Source: Tubiluchus corallicola
Taxonomy: Eukaryota > Priapulida > Priapulimorpha > Priapulimorphida > Tubiluchidae
Assembly: GCA_030141605.1 (NCBI GenBank)
Contig: JAQGDQ010001020.1
Span: 1-64,000, forward strand
Reading direction: 5' to 3'
Length of the DNA stretch: 64,000 nt
The translations under genes were made by a program, and so were the position numbers. Position 1 is the first letter of the stretch, and every line of letters starts with the position of its first letter. The notes under the pieces are model-generated. The model searched no databases. It had not been told where the DNA came from and saw only the letters and a program-made list of their open reading frames with translations. Below are positions 1 to 8,764 of this stretch, piece after piece.

Positions 1-2
1 TT

Positions 3-90
3 CCTGTGACGTCATTGGTTAAAATCCAGGATCAATTCTCTGAAAATATCAGTTCTGTTCTTTTGGATGCAAACTTTGTCTTTGATTTTC
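3..90. repeat. direct repeat, copy 1 (about 85 bp)
   Basis: This stretch, starting at CCTGTGACGTCATTGG, recurs almost unchanged at 570-650. The two copies are about 570 bp apart in the same orientation. The intervening DNA has no recognisable coding region. The pair could be the ends of a decayed element or a local duplication; I see no terminal dinucleotide or target-site signature that decides it. Confidence 0.8.
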
Positions 91-569
91 CTGATGACTC
101 CAAAAACTAGTATTTGTATTTGTCGTTTTGTATACCTTACTCCTTTCATAACATATTCCTTGCAAAATATTATAACTATATGTATGCAAAATTTCTCTCC
201 ATTAACACAAACCATTTTATAATTACTGATTACACTTCTGCAAAAATGAAAATATAATCACCTCTCAAAAAACTAAAACTATGATGTGTGAACCTTCTCC
301 CATGACCCTCTTTCTCCAAACTGTTTTTTACCGCTGTCCTGTTCTTACTGACCTACCTAACTTTTCCTTTTTCACATTTATTAAATAATTCTTTTCTCTC
401 TAGTACAAACTACATTACTGACAATTGCCACGTGCCACTTAGCTGGTCGGCCGCTGCTTAGCGATATAGTTCAGTACAAGCTAAAGACATGTGCTCGCGC
501 TCAGCATAACTGCTTTAGTTATCGCATTTCAAGGACAAATTTTTACATTGGTTTTCATAAATACATTTT

Positions 570-650
570 CCTATGACGTCATTGGTTAAAATCCAGGATC
601 AATTTTCTGAAAATATCAGTTCTGTTCTTTTGTCTTTCATTTTCCTGTCA
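570..650. repeat. direct repeat, copy 2
   Basis: Second copy of the repeat at 3-90. It shares the CRE-like TGACGTCA core and the following AT-rich stretch, and differs by a few substitutions and by a deletion of about 15 bp near its 3' end. Confidence 0.8.
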
Positions 651-1130
651 CTTAAAAATTACAAGTCTGCAGCTTGAAGTTAAAATTATAATCAGAATGA
701 TTGTAACGATCTCTGCATCAAATCTTGCAGTAAATACTCGTGTAAGTTTACCCAAGTTATAACAACGTTACAAGTTAATTCAAACATTTTTGTTTTCATT
801 AACAAAAATCTGTAACTGACCGTGTTACTATTTCATGCATATAGAGCCACCTGTGTTCATTATTCTTACTAATTGGCCAGTTGCGCATGCGCAACAATGT
901 TGTTTATTCGCTGTATGTTACAGAAAGTTTAAGAGCTTTTATTTAAACTGTATTTATTTTTCTAACTATTACTAACATTTATTAAATTATATTATTATTA
1001 AAGCTGCATATTCATCTGCACAAAGATTTCGTCTTTACAAGTGAATTTTGATGTGGCAGTAACTCATATGAGGAGATTTCATTTCTTGTCTGTGTAAGTA
1101 GTTAGCAATGTACATTTCTGGTTGATTTAA
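651..1130. other. intergenic, no gene seen
   Basis: AT-rich DNA with no open frame that resembles a protein and no clear repeat. Confidence 0.6.
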
Positions 1131-1131
1131 T

Positions 1132-1500
1132 TACCCCAGCCCTGGGGGGGGACGCGTGACCCCTGACCCGGTAATTCTATTGTTTTTGTTAGTTAAGTGG
1201 TCAATTAGGCAATTAGAGCGACGATTTAGGGATTAGGAGTGACGGTCGTCGCCCCTGCAATTTTTCCGGGGGGTGTTTTACAAATTAGGGACCCCACCCG
1301 CTACGAGGCAACTGCAAAAGGCACGCGCCAACACCCCGCCGGACTAGAATGCAGCCATCCGGTGAGAGCACCTGTCAGCACGTGCGGCGCATGCCTGCCA
1401 TAGATAATTACTTAATGATTGTCTTAATCCGGTAATTAACTAGCGCATCTGTCGACTGACCAGATGAGGTGTTCAGTTACACAATGCCGCCAGTTAGATA
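1132..1500. repeat. dispersed G-rich repeat, copy 1
   Basis: Begins with a run CCCTGGGGGGGGACGCG and is clearly related to 5044-5500. Shared blocks include GATTAGGAGTGACGGT, a G-run followed by TGTTTTAC, and AATCCGGTAAT near the end. It is a locally GC-rich island in AT-rich DNA and lies just upstream of the first zinc-finger/polymerase module. It is probably a non-autonomous mobile repeat, but no terminal repeats or target duplication could be fixed by eye. Confidence 0.65.
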
Positions 1501-1870
1501 ATTACATAAATAGATAATTGATGTTTTTGAATGATGACTTCTGTGCAGCTATTTGAGTGTGTGCGTGTGTGTAGGTATTTTAAGAGCACACAGTGTGGCA
1601 TTTAATGTTTAGTAGTATAAAGTCGTTTGTATTTGAGCCGAGGCTAACGAAAGTCGGTAGCCTGCACAGTTTTTGAAAGATCCCTATTCGCGAGAGTGTA
1701 AAATTTGTGTATGTGTCACTTCTGTTGCCGTTAAATAATCAATGGCAATGCTTAAAAATTTTATTTCTCGAGAGAAAGAAATATTTAGTAGATAATGTAT
1801 GACTAAATAAATCACTATAAGTTATTGCAAATGTATTACATAACACTTTTATTGATATTATAATGTAGGA
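1501..1870. other. intergenic, no gene seen
   Basis: No convincing coding frame. Contains a short (GT)n-like stretch near 1558-1572. Confidence 0.5.
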
Positions 1871-1871
1871 C

Positions 1872-1998
1872 TATTTTACAGTCGACACCATTAAATACAA
1901 AACCATGTACGAATATTTTATAATCGACACCATTAAATACAAAACCATGTACGAATAGTTTACAGTCGGCAACAATGAATACAAAACCGTTTTTGTGC
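1872..1998. repeat. short tandem repeat, about 46 bp x 2.7
   Basis: Three successive blocks share the order ACAGTCGACACCATTAAA then TACAAAACCATGTACGAA, the last one diverged. It abuts the 3' end of the minus-strand zinc-finger region. Confidence 0.75.
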
Positions 1999-2110
1999 GA
2001 ACACTGAGGGCGCTACTGTACCACTTTTGATGCTTAAGTTTGGCGTGCATCCTTAGACCAACTAAAGTATTAAAGAGGCCACCACAGTGTTCGCACAAAA
2101 ACGGCTTTGT
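1974..2110. repeat. short inverted duplication of zinc-finger coding DNA
   Basis: The plus strand at 1974-2010 carries the same sequence (AATACAAAACCGTTTTTGTG, then CGAACACTG) as the minus strand at about 2080-2112. The arms are about 33 bp with few mismatches around a spacer of about 70 bp. One arm is the finger-coding DNA of the minus-strand gene. Confidence 0.8.
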
Positions 2111-2367
2111 ATTCACGTTTCGTTCGATAATATTGTGGCGTAACGCCCGTGTTTACGAAGGTGTGTCTGCAATCCACTATCTGTCATCAACATATGTCCA
2201 CAGACATGACACAGACGCATTTTCTCGTGTCCACAATGCACGGTGGTGATGTGCCGTTTCATTGCAGTCATGCTTTTAAAAAGACGGCCACATACATCGC
2301 ACTTGGCAATATCCAATTTTTTCACTACCACTTTTGCCTTGAAAATGCGAAGATGGTCCGGCCCCAT
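2000..2367 (-). pseudogene. C2H2 zinc-finger protein of element copy A (broken)
   Basis: Reading leftwards, the main frame (stop at 2113) holds two C2H2 fingers: CDVC followed by two His, then CHVC followed by two His, joined by a linker containing GHE. A third finger (PFLCEHCGG, then His-x4-His) lies at about 2020-2110 in a different frame, so the gene is frame-broken. The frame is open to an ATG at 2469, but the paralog at 6068-6340 has only one conserved ATG, matching the one here at 2365-2367 (M followed by GPDHL). I therefore favour that start. The role is unknown. The gene sits divergently to a DNA polymerase B gene, and the pair is duplicated as a unit. It is probably an element-encoded DNA-binding protein rather than a host transcription factor, which is inference. 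Confidence 0.7.
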
Positions 2368-2656
2368 GATGATAGTGCGTGTACAATGAACGTCGAGTCG
2401 TCTAAGAATTATGCGAGTGGTCAAAATACGATGATCTGTAAATTGACCAAATATGCAGTATACTCGCATTTGGTCAAATTCTGTAAAAAATAATGAATAC
2501 CGATCATTTAAACAGCGTGGTTATAGCTTAAGCATTGCGTGAGTGTTTTTTTTAACAGAGCATTGCCTTAGTTTTTCACAGATAAGAGATAACAGCTTAA
2601 GCATTAAGCGAACGTGTCTCTGTAAAAAACAGACTAAAGAAATTTATTTTAAGTGC

Positions 2657-2698
2657 ACACACGCACGCACGCACACACACACACACACACACACACAA
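2657..2698. repeat. (CA)n microsatellite
   Basis: ACGCACGC units pass into a pure CA run. It leads directly into the 67-bp tandem array. Confidence 0.9.
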
Positions 2699-3075
2699 TC
2701 TCGGATTGGGATAATTGATTGTGAGAATGGTATAGCATGGTCAGAAACCCATTGTGGACGCTTAATCTCGGATTTGGATAATTGATTGTGAGAATGGTAT
2801 AGCATGGTCAGAAACCCATTGTGGATGCTTAATCTCGGATTGGGATAATTGATTGTGAGGATGGTATAGCATGGTCAGAAACCCATTGTGGATGCTTAAT
2901 CTCGGATTGGGATAATTGATTGTGAGAATGGTATAGCATGGTCAGAAACCCATTGTGGATGCTTAATCTCGGATTGGGATAATTGATTGTGAGAATGGCA
3001 TAGCATGGTCAGAAACCCATTGTGGATACTTAATCTCGGATTGGGATAATTGATTGTGGGAAAACAACGTGTCTC
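2699..3075. repeat. tandem repeat, 67 bp x about 5.5
   Basis: The unit begins TCTCGGATTGGGATAATTG and contains AGCATGGTCAGAAACCC. Copies differ by one or a few bases. A single, unexpanded version of the unit start lies at about 7620-7660 in element copy B. The array therefore arose by local expansion inside copy A. A reading frame on the minus strand is a repeat artefact. Confidence 0.92.
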
Positions 3076-3523
3076 CAATCCGAGAAGACTCCAAGGTTAA
3101 AGTACAGCTGGAAGTATCAATTTTAAAGATTGCCTTGTCGTGGAAATTGCAATAGCGGGCGAGTATAATTTTTAAATGGAAGACTGTACTTTTGTTTGCT
3201 TGATGCGTGTATTATCTCTTTCTTAGTTTTTCAAAGAAACCGGGGTTAGGATTTTATAGAAAATTATTTATATAATATTATTATATATTATAGATTTTAT
3301 AGATTTGCCAGAAAATTAGAAAGGTGGTTAGTAGAAAATAGAAATTTTTATTCTTTATGAAGTCTGTACACTGATTATATTAACCAAAGTCTGTACAGCG
3401 ATTGTTTAATCAGAGAGTCAAAAAGAAAACAATTTTTCCTTTATAAAGACTGTATACTGAATGGTTAATATATATATAAATTTTTCCATTTGTAAACTTT
3501 TATAAAGTCTGTACACTGATACG

Positions 3524-3812
3524 ATGCGACTTATTCTCTACAGTATAAATGTATCATATATTGGAAAAGAAATTTAGACTGTTTTAGAAGAAGAATAAAG
3601 ACTGTACACTGCTTGGTTAATAATGCGACTTATTCTCTACAGTATAAATGTATCATATATTGGAAAAGAAATTTAGACTGTTTTAGAAGAAGAATAAAGA
3701 CTGTACACTGCTTGGTTAATAATGCGACTTATTCTCTACAGTATAAATGTATCATATATTGGAAAAGAAATTTAGACTGTTTTAAGAGAAGAAGAAGAAG
3801 AATAAATACTGT
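3524..3812. repeat. tandem repeat, about 98 bp x 3
   Basis: Copies starting near 3524, 3623 and 3721 share ATGCGACTTATTCTCTACAG and ATTGGAAAAGAAATTTAGAC. It lies in the leader between the divergent zinc-finger and polymerase genes. The related region of copy B (about 7890-8000) has shorter, different duplications. Confidence 0.85.
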
Positions 3813-3837
3813 ACCACTAACGGCGACAACAACAGCC

Positions 3838-5028
3838 ATGCAGCCATCCACTAGTATGGAAGAAAATGGATCTACTCCAATTCGACAAATGCGTCCACCC
3901 AATACACCGACATCATTCATCCATCGTGAAAGGTTAGTAATCTTTTATTACTGTTATTAAATGAATGCGTGTGCGTGTGTGCTACTCGATTACAGTCGAT
4001 TCGTGCTGAAACATGTCCTTTTTTCTTTCTTTTCAGTGCACATGACTAGTGGATGGCGCATTGCACGTATGGAGATGCAAAATCTTAGGCATAGATATAA
4101 AATGGATTTTGGATGATATTTCTGTTGCCATTGAAATGTTAGGGCAAGCGCATTTAAAAACTGGGTTTGCCATGCACATACAAATAATTGTATGTGCCAC
4201 AAGTGACCATCTGCTCGGAGATGATTTAGTAGAGGGAAAAAGAGATTCATATTTCCATAGTGGATTTCTCGATTTTTGGTATAGCATTGCCAGAGACACC
4301 ATTGTGGAAAATATCGATTCTTATTCGAGAGATAGCTCTGGTTATGTGATAAGTTGTTTCTCATTTATCGAAATTCAACTGGCGAGGTATGAACGTCTCT
4401 CTCGTGTCAAAGGGCATGTGGCTTTTGTAAATTACCCAGTGAGTGAGTAAATAAAAGGGCGCTGCTCAATATCTCCTCTAAACACGATGCACTCTGTTTC
4501 AAATATGCTATTTTAGGCTCTTTGTATCATCATTTATTAACGAATTGGACCAGACGCTTTGCTCGCAGTTATGATCAGTTTGCTCACAATTTCAATTGGC
4601 ATCATATCGAATTTCCCGCCAAACCGATTTCTGCCGCCAAAGCTTTTCCGAAATTTAATCCCGAATATTGTTTAAACATTTTCATGTATTCTAGCAGAGA
4701 TGCTAAAAACAAACGTTTTAAAAACGTATATACAATCCTCCGTGCCGATAGGCAGAAGGAAGGAAATTTATAAATATTTTACTTTACAATCCTCTTAAGT
4801 CGAGTCAAGCCGATTATACTCCATGTCATTATCTAACCATCACCAATCTTGACCGCCTGCTAAATAAATCTAGTGAAAAACGTAAATTCTTTGAAAGATG
4901 TCGAAGGCCATTCTATGCAAAAGGTATTTCTTTTGAACGTCATAGAAGCGAATGCTATCAAGTTGACGCATGCGCGCAAGAAAGATTACCTCCACCGCAC
5001 ACCAAATTAGGCTTTACAAACATACGAG
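3838..5028 (+). pseudogene. DNA polymerase B, element copy A (Polinton/adintovirus type; N-terminal fragment)
   Basis: A first exon from an ATG at 3838 ends at 3932, followed by an intron with canonical ends. From 4037 the frames encode the N-terminal domain typical of protein-primed PolB in Polintons and adintoviruses: LHVWRC, then a WILDDISVAIEML block, then IEIQLARYE, SAAKAF and FMYS blocks. The same order of blocks is found in copy B (8055-10784). Several frameshifts and stops break it, for example after 4450 and after 4770. The homology stops at about 5028, just after LPPPHTKLGF, where an unrelated GC-rich repeat begins. No exonuclease or polymerase domain is present, so this is a dead fragment. 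The family assignment rests on motif recall, supported by the better-preserved copy B. Confidence 0.75.
3933..4036 (+). other. intron in PolB copy A
   Basis: Donor AG|GTTAGTAATC and acceptor TTTTCTTTTCAG|TG enclose 104 bp. The donor, the acceptor tract and the exon context (CCATCGTGAAAG before the donor) match those at 8470 in copy B, so the intron predates the duplication. Confidence 0.7.
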
Positions 5029-5043
5029 TAGTGAAGATGTTTA

Positions 5044-5500
5044 ACCTCTGCCCGATAGGCCAGGCCCCCTTTGGCTGCCCGGGGGGGAGGGGGGGGTGAG
5101 GGGTGGTGGGGGATGGGTGACAAAAACACCCCTAAAAAGTGCGAAAATCTGCGGACACCCCTAAAAAAGTGAAGTGGCTCTATTGTTCTGCTAGTTAAGT
5201 GACCAATTTAAGGATTAGGAGTGACGGTTGGGACTCCCACAACTTTTTCGGGGGGGAGGGGTGTTTTACGAATTGGGCACCCTGGGCCGCGTGAAACGCC
5301 TGGTGAGAACACCCCCACTGCGGTAAATGCACTCATCCGATCGAGCAGGCAGGCGGGGCGAGGACACGCGCCAGCGCACTTCGCTCCACCTTAGCTAGAT
5401 AATTGTGCCTAATCCGGTAATCGACTCGCACCTAGCTGGCTACTAGATAATGGGGTCTTAATCCCGTAATTGACTTGCGCGCGAGGCTACACTAAAAGAT
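5044..5500. repeat. dispersed G-rich repeat, copy 2
   Basis: Related to 1132-1500, with the same GATTAGGAGTGACGGT, G-run/TGTTTTAC and AATCCGGTAAT blocks. It starts where polymerase copy A stops, so it either inserted there or marks the duplication junction. Confidence 0.65.
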
Positions 5501-5778
5501 TTCTTTACGTGCACACTTTCGTCATTAAATAGTTAGAATGTTCTTTATCCATATTTAAGTTACGATACAATTTTTTAAAATTTTACCCTACCTTTATCTA
5601 GGATGGATGGATGCTGCCGAAAAGCCTCCTTCACTCTGTCCGTCCAATACGGTCACATTAGCACAAACTCGTATCGGTGCAACATACACCCGGCTCACAT
5701 CACTGAGCATGATTATCCTTCACTCCGTCCAATACGGCTAGTCCAATACGAGCATTAGCACAATCTCACATCACAGAT

Positions 5779-6340
5779 GTGAGTGCCACGTTACACCCGC
5801 TAATGTGGGTAAGAGCAGCCCACATTGCCCACACAAAAATGGCTCTGCATCATCATCATCATCATAATCCATGTCGTCGTCGTTGTCATCATCATCATCC
5901 GTGTCGTCGTCGTCATCATCACAGCCACCATTTTGTTGCTGCTACTGTTGTGGGGCGTGCCTCTCTAAAGCTGCCAATGTGTGGAACAGCAGGCCGCATT
6001 GGCCGCACAAAAAAGGCCCTGCATCATCATCATCATCATCATCGCCGCCGCCATCTCGGCCACCATTTTAATGCTGCCGTTGTTGTTGTTGTTGTTGCTG
6101 CTGCTGCCGCTGTCGTCTCGCTCGATGTCTCTGTAGTAGATGAGAGCGTAGACCGAATTGCGTCATGACTGTATGACCACACACGTGGCAAAGAAAGTTT
6201 CTTTCGTGGCCATAATGATCAATTGTGACGTGCCTCAGCATAGCTCTCATACTATGACAGACCCGCCCGCATATATCGCAGGTGATAATGCGTAATCTTC
6301 TCACTGCCACCTGGCACCCGAAAATGCGTTCTGGGTCCAT
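5779..6340 (-). pseudogene. C2H2 zinc-finger protein of element copy B (two in-frame stops)
   Basis: The start is taken as the ATG at 6338-6340; the frame upstream is open only to a TTG codon. Two regular fingers follow, CDIC with two His and CHVC with two His, then a poly-Gln tract from CAG repeats and a stop TAA at 6068-6070. The same frame continues with an Asp-rich linker (GAT repeats) into a third, incomplete finger (PFLCGQCGLLF, one His), a second stop TAG at 5942-5944, another Asp-rich linker, and a fourth finger-like block with the same PFLCGQCGLL start. The stops and missing second His argue that the C-terminal half is decayed. It is paralogous to the gene at 2000-2367 and likewise divergent from a PolB gene. 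Function is unknown; a DNA-binding role is inferred only from the fingers. Confidence 0.7.
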
Positions 6341-6765
6341 GATGATGATTAAGGCGATATAGCGGTGTTTGTCAATTCTTATAAAGCCATATTCTGTAAG
6401 AAAATAATTAACGCTATTCAAACGTTATAGCATGGAATTCGCATGTGCACACGTTATTGCAAAAGAAGAAGAATTTCACTTACGCGAATTATGATGTCAT
6501 TAAAGTCTATTGCTTTGCTATTGAAAAAGCAATAAAGTGTCATAAAACACGCTAAAGAATAAAATTACACTTACCCCAAATTTCGGAGTAATACTGTTTT
6601 TCTACAAAGAAATATATTAATGGTGATTATGCAGAAATTAAAATAAGCTTTGCTAATTGTGCTCTTAAAATCGAGAGCGCCACTATTACGATGCGCAAAT
6701 TAAAATAAGCTTTGCTAATGAGTGCGCAAATCTGCACCCACGCCAAAGTGCTAAAAATCCCTTAA

Positions 6766-6812
6766 TTAACACCATCATCATCATCATTATCATAATTATC
6801 GCATCATCTTGC
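6766..6812. repeat. CAT/ATT-rich simple repeat
   Basis: Imperfect CAT/ATC triplets. Similar triplet runs occur in the zinc-finger gene and in PolB exons 1-2, and this one lies in the divergent intergenic region. Confidence 0.75.
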
Positions 6813-8054
6813 TGCAGCAGCCGAAAAGTTTTTCCCACAGAATCCATGAAAGAGAACCTTTAAACGCCAATGTATCTCTTCCGTGCCACTTAGCTAAGCG
6901 TGGATTAACCGTCATCAGGCGTGCCGTTGTGGTAACTTTATTCGCGATTTCGGAGATAAGCTCCCCCCCAGGTCATTTTCTCGAAGGCCAGCGCTGGCCA
7001 TATAAGAACTAGTTTTGTCTATCAAAATCAGTCACGACTTTGCCGTGTTCAAACGTGTTACAGTTCTCTGGGGTGAGTTATATTAATAATCTTAGTATAT
7101 ATGAAAAAAATGCAATTGATTTTAGAACATTGATGATTTGCAGCCAAGAAAAGGAGGACATTGAAGAATTGTGTGTGTGCGTGCGTGCGTGTGTGTATAA
7201 AAATTTTAATGCTTTAGAACAGGATAGAATGATTTTAGAGCATCATTTTTTTCTTCGATAATTTTAGAACATTGCCAAGAAAGATAGCTCGCAGTCATCG
7301 TTCTTCTTGTCTTTCAAAGACGGTGAGTGGGAACCATAATTTAATATTCGCATTATTGGAAGGCTAGTTGCTTTGCTAATTCGCGAAATGACGTGTGAAA
7401 GTATATTATATTTGCTGTATTCTTCAATAATTTCTTTTTAAACAACTAATCGAAGTAAGTAAGTAAACGCTTTTAGCGATGAATTAACAGCAAATTATAA
7501 TATTCGTCGTATTAATTCATATTCTTTTGACCAATTTGTTAGCATTAGCAGAGAAGATAGACATATTATTATTAGGATATCTACGGTATAGTACATCTAA
7601 GAACCTATTGAAGATGGTTAATCTCGGATTGGAATAATTGATTGTGAGAAAAACGTCCAATCCGGGTGATGGCTGTAAGTATTAATGGCGTGCGTGTATA
7701 ACTTTTAAATGAAAAACTTAAATAGTAATCTCTTAGTATTATTACAAAGAAAGCGTGATTAGGAAAGGTACTTAGTAGAAAAATATCTCTTAGTATTATT
7801 ACAAAGAAAGCGTGATTAAGATTTTGATGACCTTGTCAGAAAATTAGAAAGGTACTTAGTAGAAAAAATGGAAATTTTATTCTTTATGAAGACTATACTC
7901 TACTTGAATAATAATAATAATGACGAAGACTATAGTCTACTTGAATAATAATGCCTCTATACTATAAATGTATCATTGATTACAAAAGAATAGGTCGAAT
8001 GCTACTTGGTTAATATTCTTTAAACGACTCTATTCTTTTTCTTAGATTAACAAA
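6813..8054. other. divergent intergenic region of element copy B
   Basis: Holds a single copy of the 67-bp unit start (TCTCGGATTGGAATAATTG, about 7623) and a short duplicated block around 7727-7860 (AGTATTATTACAAAGAAAGC). It also contains a CAATTG/GTGTGTG-rich part near 7170-7196. The two coding directions of the element read away from this region, so it must contain the leaders of both genes. No TATA box could be assigned with confidence. Confidence 0.45.
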
Positions 8055-8224
8055 ATGTCGTCATCAACGCCAACGACGGTGACGACAACATCATCAACAC
8101 CGACAACATCATCAACAAGAACACCCTCGTCATCATCATCATCGACGCCAGTAACCTTCGCGCAACCTTCAAGAAGGGGAGACATTTGGATGCTATCGTT
8201 TAAAAAAATTCTCGACTATAGCAG

Positions 8225-8331
8225 GTATATATATATAATAAAGAAAACTTTACACAGTGTTTTTTCTCATTGCTAACGATGCTAATGTCGCCCTCTTTTG
8301 GTCATTGTATAAAATAAATTTCCTTTTACAG
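8225..8331 (+). other. intron 1 of PolB copy B
   Basis: Donor AGCAG|GTATATAT and acceptor TTCCTTTTACAG|AAAGC. Joining the exons keeps one open frame through to 8469, which supports a real intron. Confidence 0.65.
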
Positions 8332-8469
8332 AAAGCACTCTTCAGTGGCGAGTCCATCATCATCATCATCGACCACACATCCAACCGGTATTGATACAGA
8401 AGAAGAATCTATGAACCACGTGGCTCAAATGCGTCCACCAGGGGCGAGATCTTTCGTGCATCACGAAAG

Positions 8470-8719
8470 GTTAGTAATCTCTTATATTAATGTTATTAAA
8501 GGAATTTACACTGCGCGCATTCGCTTCATGCTATTTTTATCGATGTTATTAAAGGAATTTGTGCGTATGCATATTATTTACAACTAAAACATGTCCCTTT
8601 TTCTTTTCAGTTGATATGAATTCCACCTGGTAGATGATGCCCATAATGGAACGTTTATTAAAGGAATTTGTGCGTATGCATATTATTTACAACTAAAACA
8701 TGTCCCTTTTTCTTTTCAG
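8470..8719 (+). other. intron 2 of PolB copy B with duplicated acceptor
   Basis: The donor GAAAG|GTTAGTAATC is the same as in copy A. A 109-bp tandem duplication (8547-8655 and 8656-8764) gives two identical acceptors, TTTTTCTTTTCAG, ending at 8610 and 8719. Both lead into TTGATATGAATTCC, where an in-frame TGA follows the junction. Confidence 0.65.
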
Positions 8720-8764
8720 TTGATATGAATTCCACCCGGTAGATGATGCCCATAATGGAACGTT
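8547..8764. repeat. 109-bp tandem duplication
   Basis: Two nearly identical units (AAAGGAATTTGTGCGTATGC through CATAATGGAACG) span the end of the intron and the start of the polymerase exon. They duplicate the splice acceptor. Confidence 0.93.

Noticed and set aside
4049-4450. Separate 133-codon gene
   Set aside because: It is the N-terminal block of the PolB pseudogene copy A, as shown by alignment with copy B.
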